Shown: positions 11,307 to 24,309, counted from the first letter of the stretch. The stretch is 64,000 bases of DNA from Neocallimastix lanati (nom. inval.) (GCA_016946835.1 JACVTC010000002.1:2488501-2552500); one strand, 5' to 3'. Notes: generated from the letters alone by a model not told the origin. Made by a program: numbers and translations.

Positions 11307-11374
11307 GAGGGTGGTGCGTTTCGGAATGTGGCTTTAAAAATTTTTACATAAAATTTCATTTCGGAATGTGGCTT
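11307..11374. repeat. Left terminal inverted repeat of the MULE, with internal duplicate
   Basis: The terminal 20 bp is followed by TGTGGCTT. The word TTTCGGAATGTGGCTT occurs twice, at 11319-11334 and about 11360-11375, so part of the end has been duplicated inward. That could provide two binding sites for the transposase. Confidence 0.8.
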
Positions 11375-12059
11375 ATATTATTTTTTATAAATTTTTATTT
11401 ATGAATATAATATTTAAAACATTAAAATAAAATGGCACATATAATTTCTTTGAAAAAATAATTATTAAAAATATTTAAAATGTGATATATTTCAAAAAAA
11501 ATGATGATTTACATACGCCATATTCTGAAAATTTTTATTAATTTATTTATTTATTCATTTATTTATTTAATAATAATATTTAATATTATTTTTTTTTTAT
11601 ACTATTTTTTAGCTATAAAGTTTGTTTATTATATAGAAATATAATAATTTACATTAATTTAAAATACTGTAAAAATTATAATAAAATTCATGTTAACATA
11701 TATATATGCTATATCATTTACTTTATTATATAATTTATTTGTTGCTAAATTCAGTTTTTATATTAATTTCATATCAATATCTTATTTATTTTATTTTATC
11801 ATATTATATATTATTATTTCACTGCATATTTATTTATTTTACATTATTTTATTTTATTTCTATTGATACTTGCAATTTATTATTATTCACATATTTATTT
11901 TATTTATTTTATTTTATTAGTACTTGTATTTTTATTATAATTCAAATATTTATTTTATTTTATTAGTACTTGTATTTTTATTATAATTCAAATATTTATT
12001 TTATTTTATTTTATTTTTATTAATACTTGTGTTTTTATTATAATTCAAATATTTTTTTT

Positions 12060-15000
12060 TATTTTATTATATTTCATATTTATTTTGTTTTATTTTGTTT
12101 TATTTTATTTTATTTTATTCAATCTGTACTTTATATTCATATTTTTACTATTTATTTTATTTTATTTTATTTAATTTTATTTTATTTTATTTTATTATAT
12201 TTTATTTTATTTTATTTTATTTTATTTTATTATTTTATTTTATTTTATTTTATTTTATTTTATTTTATTTTATTTTATTTTATTTTATTTTATTTTATTT
12301 TATTTTATTTTATTTTATTTTATTTTATTTTATTCAATCTGTACTTTATATTCATATTCTACTATTTATTTTATTTTATTTTATTTTATTCAATCTGTAC
12401 TTTATATTCATATTCTACTATTTATTTTATTTTATTTTATTTTATTTTATTCAATCTGTACTTTATATTCATATTCTACTATTTATTTTATTTTATTTTA
12501 TTTTATTCAATCTGTACTTTATATTCATATTCTACTATTTATTTTATTTTATTTTATTTTATTCAATCTGTACTTTATATTCATATTCTACTATTTATTT
12601 TATTTTATTTTATTTTATTTTATTCAATCTGTACTTTATATTCATATTCTACTATTTATTTTATTTTATTTTATTTTATTTTATTCAATCTGTACTTTAT
12701 ATTCATATTCTACTATTTATTTTATTTTATTTTATTTTATTTTATTTTATTTTATTTTATTTTATTTTATTTTATTTTATTTTATTTTATTTTATTTTAT
12801 TTTATTTTATTTTATTTTATTCAATCTGTACTTTATATTCATATTCTACTATTTATTTTATTTTATTTTATTTTATTCAATCTGTACTTTATATTCATAT
12901 TCTACTATTTATTTTATTTTATTTTATTTTATTTTATTTTATTTTATTTTATTTTATTTTATTTTATTCAATCTGTACTTTATATTCATATTCTACTATT
13001 TATTTTATTTTATTTTATTTTATTCAATCTGTACTTTATATTCATATTCTACTATTTATTTTATTTTATTTTATTTTATTCAATCTGTACTTTATATTCA
13101 TATTCTACTATTTATTTTATTTTATTTTATTTTATTCAATCTGTACTTTATATTCATATTCTACTATTTATTTTATTTTATTTTATTTTATTTTATTCAA
13201 TCTGTACTTTATATTCATATTCTACTATTTATTTTATTTTATTTTATTTTATTTTATTCAATCTGTACTTTATATTCATATTCTACTATTTATTTTATTT
13301 TATTTTATTTTATTTTATTTTATTTTATTTTATTTTATTTTATTTTATTTTATTTTATTTTATTTTATTTTATTTTATTTTATTTTATTTTATTTTATTT
13401 TATTTTATTTTATTTTATTTTATTTTATTTTATTTTATTTTATTCAATCTGTACTTTATATTCATATTCTACTATTTATTTTATTTTATTTTATTTTATT
13501 CAATCTGTACTTTATATTCATATTCTACTATTTATTTTATTTTATTTTATTTTATTTTATTTTATTTTATTTTATTTTATTTTATTTTATTTTATTTTAT
13601 TTTATTTTATTTTATTTTATTTTATTTTATTTTATTTTATTTTATTTTATTTTATTTTATTCAATCTGTACTTTATATTCATATTCTACTATTTATTTTA
13701 TTTTATTTTATTTTATTCAATCTGTACTTTATATTCATATTCTACTATTTATTTTATTTTATTTTATTTTATTCAATCTGTACTTTATATTCATATTCTA
13801 CTATTTATTTTATTTTATTTTATTTTATTTTATTTTATTCAATCTGTACTTTATATTCATATTCTACTATTTATTTTATTTTATTTTATTTTATTTTATT
13901 CAATCTGTACTTTATATTCATATTCTACTATTTATTTTATTTTATTTTATTTTATTTTATTCAATCTGTACTTTATATTCATATTCTACTATTTATTTTA
14001 TTTTATTTTATTTTATTTTATTCAATCTGTACTTTATATTCATATTCTACTATTTATTTTATTTTATTTTATTTTATTTTATTTTATTTTATTTTATTTT
14101 ATTTTATTTTATTTTATTTTATTTTATTTTATTTTATTTTATTTTATTTTATTTTATTTTATTTTATTTTATTTTATTCAATCTGTACTTTATATTCATA
14201 TTCTACTATTTATTTTATTTTATTTTATTTTATTCAATCTGTACTTTATATTCATATTCTACTATTTATTTTATTTTATTTTATTTTATTTTATTTTATT
14301 TTATTTTATTTTATTTTATTTTATTCAATCTGTACTTTATATTCATATTCTACTATTTATTTTATTTTATTTTATTTTATTCAATCTGTACTTTATATTC
14401 ATATTCTACTATTTATTTTATTTTATTTTATTTTATTCAATCTGTACTTTATATTCATATTCTACTATTTATTTTATTTTATTTTATTTTATTCAATCTG
14501 TACTTTATATTCATATTCTACTATTTATTTTATTTTATTTTATTTTATTCAATCTGTACTTTATATTCATATTCTACTATTTATTTTATTTTATTTTATT
14601 TTATTCAATCTGTACTTTATATTCATATTCTACTATTTATTTTATTTTATTTATTTTATTTTATTTTATTTTATTTTATTTTATTTTATTTTATTTTATT
14701 TTATTTTATTTTATTTATTATTTTATTTTATTTTATTTTATTTTATTTTATTTTATTTTATTTTATTTTATTTTATTTTATTTTATTTTATTTATTTTAT
14801 TTTATTTTATTTTATTTTATTTTATTTATTTTATTTTATTTTATTTTATTCAATCTGTACTTTATATTCATATTCTACTATTTATTTTATTTTATTTTAT
14901 TTTATTCAATCTGTACTTTATATTCATATTCTACTATTTATTTTATTTTATTTTATTTTATTCAATCTGTACTTTATATTCATATTCTACTATTTATTTT

Positions 15001-15110
15001 ATTTTATTTTATTTTATTTTATTTTATTTTATTTTATTTTATTTTATTTTATTTTATTCAATCTGTACTTTATATTTATATTTCTACTATTTATTTTATT
15101 TTATTTTATA
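12060..15110. repeat. TTTTA satellite with ~37 near-identical 32-bp islands
   Basis: Runs of the pentamer TTTTA are interrupted about 37 times by an almost invariant island that starts CAATCTGTACTTTATATTCA and ends TTCTACTATT. Island spacing is usually 55-62 bp, with longer pure-pentamer stretches near 12.73-12.82, 13.30-13.44, 13.53-13.66, 14.05-14.18 and 14.64-14.85 kb. Only the islands at the outer ends diverge. The pentamer and the island have no stop in any forward frame, so very long open frames result (Phe/Tyr/Ile/Leu only). I treat these as artefacts and not as genes. The array lies wholly inside the Mutator element. Confidence 0.95.
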
Positions 15111-15199
15111 TATTTGTACTTCTATATTATTATATTCTATATTTTTTTTTATTTTATTTTTAAATATTCATTTTAAAATTATTATTTCCTTTTTAATAT

Positions 15200-15663
15200 T
15201 TTTTATCAAATATTTTAATTAAAATTTATATTTTACAAAAATCTTTTTTACTCAGGAACATTATGTTTAACTTAATAGATTAATTGAAAATTTAATTATA
15301 AATATTAAATTAAAATTTTTTTAAAGTAATACTAATATTAAAAATAACATTTTTAAACATAAGTTACTATTAAATAATAAGTTATTTTAGATATTTATAT
15401 TATACTTATAAAAGGAAATAATTAATATTTTAAATTATTTCTATCAAGCACTCTTAAAAAACTTTACTATTTGTAAAAATAATAAAGTTCTTTTTGTTAG
15501 TTTATTATATTTGTATAAGTATTATATTTTTATCATAATACATAAATATCATTATAAATATTTAAAATGTATATTTGAAATATTTATTAAAAATATGAAA
15601 TATATAATAAATATTTTTAAAAAATATAATAATTTAATATTTGGTTTATTTTATAAAAATTTT

Positions 15664-15694
<31 letters not shown>

Positions 15695-15970
15695 CTACTA
15701 TATAAAATAAAAATAAGGCGAAATGCAATACATTCATATTTTTAATATTTTACAATACTAATATATAATAATAAAGACATCTTTTAATTTTATTTAATAA
15801 AGTAAAAAATATTTAAAATAAATTTATAAAAAAATTTTTTTTAAAAATTTTTTAAGCTAACCCTATCAATAAATATTAAATAAATTTCAATATTGAATTT
15901 CTTATTAAATAAAAAAATCTAATTATCAATTAATTGTAATTATGATATTGAAAGGATTTAATAATTATTT
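15200..15970. other. MULE interior without genes
   Basis: A+T-rich DNA between the satellite and the 3' end of the transposase relic. It includes a TTTA microsatellite at about 15661-15690. Nothing codes here. Confidence 0.6.
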
Positions 15971-17426
15971 TTATTTGGATTTATTAAAATTAATGATTTC
16001 ATTATTCAATCTAATTAAACAATTAAACCAATTTTCGATGATATCATTTTTACTACATCCGATATTTTTTAATTCGGCTTCCATATTTTTATAATATTCA
16101 ACTAAAATATTAATTTTATCAACCCTTTCTGATATTCTGCCCTTTTTTCTCCAAATTCCTTTAATTCTCATTTGGTAATCATAGTAAGATATGGATTCTT
16201 CAAATTGTATTGTATATATTAATTTATAAAATGAAGGTTTTTTTACAAATAAATTTTTTAAATAACTGTTATAAGATTCTGAAGCATTATTTGTTATGTG
16301 GTCTATATTGTTGTAATAATTCCAATATTTTATATTATAGATATTTAGAAATGTTTTCTCAAAATAATCCAAAAAATTCAAAAATTGGGAACAGGTAGAT
16401 TCATATCTCTTGCATGTATTTTTAATTTTATTAAAAATATCAGGTATGTATTCAATATTAATAAAACATAAATTAGAAATGGCTTTATATTAAGTATTTA
16501 TAATATTATGATCTTTCACTTCCTTGTAACATAATTTATTTATTTTAGTCATTAATAATCTTTTATAATGCCAAATACAATATTTAATATTTATATTGGG
16601 AAAAATATTTTCAACTGCATTAGATATTCCTTTTTCAAAATTACAATGAAAAATTTTTTCTGAGAAATTAATATTTGAATTATATTTAATTATATTTTTT
16701 TTTATTTCATTAAATAATATTTCATAAGTTGTTTGTTCTTTGTTTTTTAATATTGACATGGAAGTAGTGTAAAAACAATTTAATTCTGTAACATAAGTTC
16801 TGGTAATGAATACTTGATAACTATTAGTTGGAGCTATTAAAAATGTACCATCAGCAAATATATGTTTATTCTCCATAAATAATTTTGCTTGGAATGGGGA
16901 TTGAAAAATTATTATATTAGAATTTTTGAATATCATAAAAATTCACCTCTTATTGTTTTATAATATTCAGATTCATTTGGAGCTTCATCAAATGTTTTTA
17001 TATTAGGAAATAATTGTTTATTTTTATATCTTGTTATTTGGGTTTTAATTGTTTTATATTCAGGGTATATATATACTATTTCTTGAGAAATTTTATCAAA
17101 TATATGTTTCGATTTTATATCAGAAGGAATCAAACTTTTTTTTATTTCATCTTTAATTTTATGTTTTATGATTTGGATGCATTAATTTCATTACCAGGAT
17201 GATTATGTGAAGAATCATAATTTAAAACCTCTTTATTATCATTTAAAATAATAAAAGACTTACATTTATTTAATGTTTTATATTCTGTACATCTATATAT
17301 TTTTGTATTATCTTTTTTTAATTTTGAAAAATTATATTTAAATTTTCGATCTATAATTATTTGCTCTTTTCCTCGATTTGTTTCACTTATATCAATCTTT
17401 AGATTTCCTTCCATCAAAATTTTCAA
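15971..17426 (-). pseudogene. MULE transposase with FLYWCH zinc finger, disrupted
   Basis: This is the transposase of the surrounding element, read on the minus strand in pieces. 17426-17166 encodes a FLYWCH-type zinc finger (IYRCTEYKTLNKCKSF ... SSHNHPG, C2H2-like). 17133-16933 and 16936-16490 encode the linker and the MULE catalytic domain (IFADGTF with the first Asp, then a C-x2-H motif in YCIWHYKR). 16489-15971 gives the C-terminal part with NNASESYNSYL, holding the likely catalytic Glu. Breaks are a +1 shift after codon ASKS near 17165, another at 16933-16936 and an in-frame TAA at 16490. The position where the second catalytic Asp is expected reads Asn (HCNFEKG). Together about 480 residues. 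Homopolymer assembly errors might explain the shifts but not the Asn. Confidence 0.85.
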
Positions 17427-17489
17427 TATAAATATTAATAAATATGAAAATATTTATTTTTTATTTTTTATTTAATATGTATTTTCAAT

Positions 17490-18030
17490 TTTTTTAAAAA
17501 TTACAGTTATAAATATAAATAAATACTAAAAAAATATTTGTCTTTTCTTTTTTTATTTTATTTTTTCATTATAAAATAAAATATTTATTTAATTATTATT
17601 TATTTATATAATAAAAAATTACAGTTATAAATAAATATGAAAATATTTTATTTTATTTTATTTTTTATTTTATTTTTTATATTTTTATTTTTTTTTTTTT
17701 TTTTTTTTATTTTTTTACTTTTTATTATCAAATATATATATATTAAATTATGAAATTATTATAAAATAAAATATTTATTTAATTATTATTTATTTATTTA
17801 TTTATTTATTTTTTTTTTTAAAAAAATTACAGTTATAAATAAATATGAAAATATTTTATTTTATTTCAAGAAAATTACTAAAAAAATATTTATCTTTTCT
17901 TTTTTTTTATTTTATTTCTTTATTATAAAATAAAATATATATTTAATTATTATTTATTTATTTATATAATAAAAAATTACAGTTATAAATATAAATAAAT
18001 ATGAAAATATTTTATTTTATTATTTTTGTA
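17490..18030. repeat. Subterminal repeats of the MULE
   Basis: Four related blocks, at about 17500, 17611, 17826 and 17976, each carry AATTACAGTTATAAATAAAT, mostly followed by ATGAAAATATTTTA and preceded by ATAAAATATTTATTTAATTA. Spacing is irregular (110-215 bp) because poly-T tracts of varying length lie between. Subterminal arrays of this type are common in Mutator-like elements. Confidence 0.7.
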
Positions 18031-18317
18031 TTTTATTTTTTTAATCTTTTTTATTTTTTTTTTTTTTTTTTTTTTAATTTTTTTTTATTTTTTATTTTTT
18101 TTTTTTTTTTTTAATTTTTTTTATTTTTTTATTTTTTTATTTTTTATTATCAAATATATATTAAATTATTAAATTATTATATAATAAAATATTTATTTAA
18201 TTATTATTTAATTATTTATTTATATAAAAAAATTTATATATAATACGCCATCTCAAAAAACATGTGGCTTATATATATTCACGTGAGGTTCCGAAACGCG
18301 CTCTCCCCCATAAAATT

Positions 18318-19054
18318 TATGTATTTTACAAAATATATGATATTACATAAATTTATTTTATATCACGTTATTTTTGGTTCATTTTATAAATCATATGATA
18401 ATTAATCAAGTGATAATTTAATGCTAATTAATATATTTTTATGTAATTATTAATAAAATAATTTATTAATAATTAAAGTTTTTATTTTCATTTTATATCA
18501 CTCAATTCTTGTTCATTTATGCATTTTATAATTTAATAATATCTATTGTTATATATATATCAATATTAATTATTTTTTTTTTAAAAAAAAATGATTCATA
18601 ATGAATTTTAAAAGATTTAATTTACTTATATTATTATGACTAAAGAAATTATATCAAAAAAATTGGTATGTTTTATACACTTTCAAATGGAATTAATTTT
18701 AATATTTTTGATTTTTTTTTTTTTTTTTATATTATTATTATAATTATTATTTTATTAAATTTATTAAATTATTAATAATATAGTTTTTTATTTAAACATA
18801 TGTTATAAAAAGGATAAAAGTCCTTCAAATATATGGGAAATTTTTTATTTTGAATTTTATATTATTATATTAATAAGTATAGAAATTGTATAAATTTTTA
18901 AAATATATATATAAAATATATATATATATATATATATAATTATTTAATATACTTTAGTATGGAAATAAAAAAAACTATTATTAATATTTAATAATTAAAT
19001 TTGTATATTTTATATGTAATTTTTTTTTTTTTAATAATAGTAATAATAATATAA
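18318..19054. other. Spacer and upstream region of the GH43 gene
   Basis: A+T-rich DNA with TA dinucleotide runs at ~18905-18940 and poly-T next to the gene. No distinct promoter motif can be named. Confidence 0.5.
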
Positions 19055-20828
19055 ATGAAATTCAAGCTTACCTATATTGCTGGACTTTTAGGTTTAGCTA
19101 AAATTGCTTTTTCTGAAGAAATATGTGGAAAACCATATTATCAATGTGGAGGGTAAATCAATATTAATATTAATAATACATTTTTATCTAATGCTATTAT
19201 AATTTATTCGTTTTTTTAACATCATTAATTTAATTTTCATTATTAATAATAATATTTTTTTTTTATTATTTTCTTAAAATATATATATATATGTGTATAA
19301 TATAAAAATCATTTTTAGTAAAAATTATAAAGGAAGTACATGTTGTGTTAGTGGATACACTTGTAAATATATGAATGAGTATTTTTCACAATGTACAGAA
19401 ATAATTGATAACAACAACAATAATAATAATGTTCCATCTTCATACCATACTATTCGTAATAATATATTTTGGAAAGATACATCTGGAAAAAATATTTATT
19501 CTCAAGGTGGTGGTATTTTTAAATTTGAGAATAAATACTATTGGTATGGTGTTCACTACAAAGGTGCAGAATCTTATGCTAGTAATCCAATAAAGAGAAA
19601 TAGTGATACCCAATTTGTTTCTGTAACTTGTTATTCATCAACAGATTTAGTTAATTGGAAATTTGAAAATGATATTATCACTCCACGTACAAAAAACTTT
19701 GGATATGCTAGTTGGTTTGGTAGACTAGGTGTTGCTTACTGTAAAAGAACTGGTAGATATGTCCTTGTTGCTCAATACAATGATAGTATTATGTTTGCTT
19801 CAAGTGACAGCCCAGCCGGTAATTACAGAGTAGAAAGAATTCAGGATCAAATAACTAATGTTATTAATTTAGGTACAGGGGATCAAACCATTTTTGTAGA
19901 TGATGATGGACAAGCCTATATCATTTGCTCTAATAAGGGTGGTCGAAATCATCAATATGTTTCAAAGCTTCGTGAATCAGATTTCCTTTATGCTGAACCA
20001 GCTAAAGAAGTCGCTAAAGGTTATGGTCGTGAAGGTGATGCTCTTTTCAAGTATAAAGGTAAATACTATTTTTGTGCCTCAGATCTTCATGGTTGGAATG
20101 CTTCTCACAGCTATTACATGGTTGCTGATAGTATTTGGGGACCTTACTCTGGATGGAAGGTTATGGATGGAACAGATTTAGATTTCTCACACGTTACCCA
20201 AACTGGTTTTTTCTATACTATTAAAGGAAGTAAACAAGAAACAGTTATTTTCTGTGGTGACCGCTGGAGTGATTTTGCTGGTAATGGCTTAGGTTACAAT
20301 CAATGGGTACCTCTCACTGTTAATGGTGATAATGTAAAGTTTAATTCACTTAGTGAATGGAATCTTGATGCTCAAACAGGTGAATGGTCCGTTGGATATG
20401 GAAATAACTATTGTCTTAACCCATCTTTTGAAGCCGATAGGGTTTCCCAAACCAGTCTTGCTGGTTGGAATACTTGGGGCACAGGTGGTAAGAATAAGAG
20501 TGGTGGTTATACCGGTAATTGGTGTGCTGAACTCTTTTCTAATAGTGCTTATGATGGTTCATTCTATCAAAAAATAAGCATTCCAAATGGTACATATCAC
20601 TTAAAAGCTTGGGTAAAAAGTTCAGGTGGTCAAAAAATTGCTAATATCTATGCTAAGAAGTTTGGTGGAGCTGAAATGACCATTGATATTAGTAGAAAAA
20701 TGAATAATTGGACCCAAGTTTCAATTAATAATATTAAGGTCACTAATGGAAGTATAGAAATTGGTATTTATACTAGTGCAAATGCTGGTAATTTTGTAAA
20801 TGTTGATGATATCGTACTTTCACATTAA
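19055..20828 (+). CDS. Secreted GH43 (GH43_24-like) enzyme with CBM1
   Basis: Two exons, 19055-19152 and 19319-20828 (GTAAAT donor, TTTTTAG acceptor), encode 535 aa. Order: signal peptide (1-20, MKFKLTYIAGLLGLAKIAFS), fungal CBM1 (~23-58, pattern PYYQCGG ... GSTCCVSGYTC ... FSQC, split by the intron in phase 2), Asn linker (~60-75), five-bladed GH43 domain (~82-390) and a C-terminal beta-sandwich CBM-like domain (~396-535, starting CLNPSFEADR). GGGIFKFENKYYWYG, YGREGDALF and SHVTQTGFFYT followed by CGDRW resemble exo-beta-1,3-galactanases of GH43_24. In that subfamily a Gln replaces the usual base; here the Gln of HVTQTG is the candidate and the Glu of GREGD the candidate acid. Likely role: trimming galactan or arabinogalactan side chains of plant walls. 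It has no dockerin, so it probably works free of the cellulosome. Confidence 0.88.
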
Positions 20829-21064
20829 ACTTTTTTAATACTGCCTTTATATATTTAATATATTTATAAAGATTTAAACAAAATATATTAATAAGTATTA
20901 TTAAAAAAATTTATATATATATAATTTTTATTGTAAATAATACAATTTCAATATATAAAAGTTTTGATAAAAAATAATATATATATATATATATATATTT
21001 TAACAAATTTAAAGAAAGTAATTTTTTTAATTTTTTAAATTTTTATTTAATTTGATAATGAATA

Positions 21065-21096
<32 letters not shown>

Positions 21097-21257
21097 AATA
21101 CAGAAAAACTAAATTAAATTAAATAAAACAAAACAAACAAAATTAAATAAAACAAGCAAAATTAAATACAACAAACAAAACTAAATACTATAAACAAAAC
21201 TAAATACAATAAACAAAAATAAAATAATAATAAAGTAAAATAGTAATAAAATTAATA

Positions 21258-21292
<35 letters not shown>

Positions 21293-21595
21293 CATATTAT
21301 TAAATTTATAAAAATGAATAAATTTTGATATAAATTTATTTAATTTTAAATAATTTTTTCTACTATTTTTACATGTATATATAAATAATTGTTAAAAATA
21401 AATATCTTATTTTATAATAAAAAAAAAGTCAATACAAATATATAAAAATAAAATAATCAAATATATTAATAAATTTAGTATATGAATTTTTAATAAAAGT
21501 TTTATAATTTTATAAAATAAAACATTGAGTAAAAAAAAATTTTTTTTTTTTTATAAACTGTTAGAATTTTATCTAATTTTAATATATATATATAT

Positions 21596-21626
<31 letters not shown>

Positions 21627-23774
21627 AAAATCTGCTTTGAATTTAAATAATAATGAATATTAGAATTAAAATTTTAATTCAATAATTATTAGGGAATGAC
21701 TTTATAAAAAAAAGTTTAAATAAAATTATGTTTATAAGTTTTTAATGATGAATGAAAAAAAATTTTTATTAATATGTTTTATTTCAATGATGATTCTATT
21801 TAGTTAATATTTATAAATTTATTTATAATTGATATTTAATATAAGCATAAGTCTTGATAAATTTATTATATTATTTCATCATTATAATTCCATAAATTAC
21901 ATATTTATATTATATTATTAAATACAAAAGAAAATATTTATGTATTAGTTCTTTCTTGGTAAAACTTAGATATATTTTTTGTATAAGATCTATTTATTAA
22001 ATAATAAATAAAATAATGAATGTATATTTTTTTTTGCGTCAATATATTTATATATATATTTTATTTATTATAAGCTATTTTTATTTTTGCCTTTGCTTTT
22101 TTATAATTTTAACAGTTTATTACTGTTTTTCTGGTATTCATTTTTTTTATAAGTAATATAATATTTATATTTGTATTTTTTTTATTATTGATTCAAATTT
22201 ATAATAAAATTGAAAAATAAAACATTTTTTAATTTTCAATAAAAAGAGCTGGTATTTTTTTTTTATATAATATTTATAAATATTATTTGCTTTTTACATA
22301 AATATATTTATAGATACATAATTATTGATAATATTTTGAATATTTTAATTATTATGTAAATTATAGTGAGAAAAAAAAAAATTTTTTTTAATTATAAATA
22401 TCATTATATAAATATATACACATTTAATATTTAATTTTTTATTTATTATCTTTTTACTTTTCTGAACAATTTTTAACCTATTAATATTATTTTTATTTTA
22501 TATGTATTATTAAATAAATATTTGAAAAGGAAATGAAAATAAAGAGAAAAAAAAAAAAAAAAAAAAAGATACACCTTAAAATCATCATCCTTTTTTTTTT
22601 TAAACTGGAAAAAAATAAGTACAGAAGTCAATAGGATATGCTTATCTCTATTATACATGAAAGTAAATAATTATAATAAGATTTATAAATGAAATTATCA
22701 TAGAAATATATAATTATATTTCAATATATATTAACTTTTCACATAATATCAAAAATATCAAAAATAAAGAAAAGAAAAAAATATTAATAACATCTTTATC
22801 TTGAATATATTTATTTTCATTTTAGTATTTTTAAACTTTCATGAAAACTAATAATTTTCTCCATTGTTTAATATATTATAAATGGAATTAGACAATAAAT
22901 ATATATTTTTTTAAAAAAAAATGTAATATTTTTGAATTATATTAGTCAAATATTGTAACAAACATAATATTAAAAAATAATTATAATATTTCTATACTGT
23001 TTTTTTCTAAAAAAAAACTCTTCAATATCAATAATATAGATATATTATCTTTATAAAATAGACTCTAAATGATTTCTTTTTTTTTATGATTTCAAACATG
23101 AAAATAATGTCATAATTATCTTTGAGAGTGATAGAATAACCTATAATTGCTCAAAATTTTGATAATCAGTCTTTATGGTATTTTCTATTTGAGTGAATAC
23201 CCTTCTTTTTTTCATAATAGATTATATCAAAATCTTTTTTATATTTTATTTTAATATAAAAGAGAAAATTAACATTATTTTCTTTTTTTGCCTCAATCCT
23301 ATATATAGTGAAAAAAAAAAAAAAAAATTAATGAATTTTTTATATTTTTTTTATGATAATATTAGAGTTATTTAAAAAAAAAAACTTTGTTTAAATATTT
23401 CAAAATAATTAAATTAAATTTTGAATAATATAAATTATATAAATTTTTACTATAATTATTTTATATTATCGAGAATATTTGATTTTTTATTTGGATGTGT
23501 GTTAACATAACAGCTTGTATAAAAATTTTAATTATTTATAATTAAATAATAATTAATTTAATATTAAATATTTAATATATATAATTTTTGAAATAATTAA
23601 AAAAAAATATTGAGGATATGAAAATAATTAATCACTATTAACTTTAAATTATAAATATACCATATTAATATTTTTTTAATATAAAGAAAAAAGAATATTA
23701 TATTGTCCTTATATAAATAAAATCATAAATATATCTGGTTAACAACTCAAAAATTGCTGTCGAATCTATTAATA
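20829..23774. other. Gene-free A+T-rich spacer
   Basis: About 2.9 kb of AT runs, poly-A and poly-T tracts and short A/C-rich patches such as AAACAAAACAAAC near 21120-21220. Short predicted frames here are homopolymer artefacts. No gene or RNA recognised. Confidence 0.6.
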
Positions 23775-24230
23775 ATGTTAGTATTGATAAACACTACTGC
23801 AAATGATAGTATTATGAGTAATACTAAGAATAATTATAGCCAAAATTCCCATAATAGAAGAATATCAACTGATAATTCATAAAAAATTACTTATAATATA
23901 CAAAACAAAATGAACACAAATAGAATATATGATAATTATGATCTAGAAAATAATAAAAGATCACCAACTAATTCATTTGAAAATTTACATGGTAATAATT
24001 AAATACTAAACAATAAATATTATAATAAAATTTTATATATTACAATTATAGTCATTTTCATCTAATTTAAATTATTATGATAATAGTAACAACTATATAA
24101 AGGAAAATAATGGAATTACCTATAATTAAAAAAATAATTTATAATAAAAATAATAGTTATAGTAATAATAATGGTAATAATAATGGTAATAATAAAAATA
24201 ATAATAATAATAATAAACTAAAATAATACA
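23775..24230 (+). pseudogene. Asn-rich ORF remnant with in-frame stops
   Basis: From an ATG at 23775 one frame runs 97 codons to a TAA at 24063-24065 with only two internal TAA codons. It reads an Asn/Ser-rich stretch (SNTKNNYSQNSHNRRIS), then RIYDNYDLENNKRSPTNSF and finally a hydrophobic helix (ILYITIIVIFI). Beyond it, frames rich in Asn continue to about 24230. Similar Asn-rich loops next to membrane helices occur in the lipase at 2.0 kb, so this may be a relic of a membrane protein. No family can be named. Confidence 0.4.
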
Positions 24231-24309
24231 ATAAAATAAAAAGAAAAAATAAAAAACTATAATAGAAAAGAATGATATTAAATTTATAAATAAAAGAAAA
24301 AATACTAAA

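Larger units (their letters stand above)
11307..18308 (-). mobile_element. Mutator-like DNA transposon, complete 7.0-kb copy
   Basis: Both ends can be defined. The left end is GAGGGTGGTGCGTTTCGGAA (11307-11326). The right end read inward is GGGGAGAGCGCGTTTCGGAA (18289-18308), so the imperfect terminal repeats match at 15 of 20 positions with the inner ten identical. The 9-bp sequence CATAAAATT flanks both sides (11298-11306 and 18309-18317), the target duplication length typical of Mutator elements. Inside are a long TTTTA satellite (12.06-15.11 kb), a broken MULE transposase on the minus strand and subterminal repeats near the right end. GTGGCTT and ACGCCA words next to the ends recur in the family's other copies at 28.3-29.8 kb and 40.75-41.3 kb. 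The intact target duplication suggests a fairly recent insertion. It can no longer move by itself because its transposase is broken. Confidence 0.85.

Noticed and set aside
12060-15110. Regular alternation of repeat and island, looking like a CRISPR array
   Set aside because: The islands are identical and the parts between are low-complexity pentamers of varying length, the reverse of a CRISPR array, and the host is eukaryotic.
12027-15176. Open frames of 1049 and 1022 codons made only of Phe, Tyr, Ile, Leu and a few island residues
   Set aside because: They are a direct product of a stop-free TTTTA satellite, are open in overlapping frames at once and lack any protein-like composition.
15511-15705. 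64-codon open frame
   Set aside because: Low-complexity Ile/Phe/Tyr/Lys translation of A+T-rich spacer inside the MULE, ending in a TTTA repeat.
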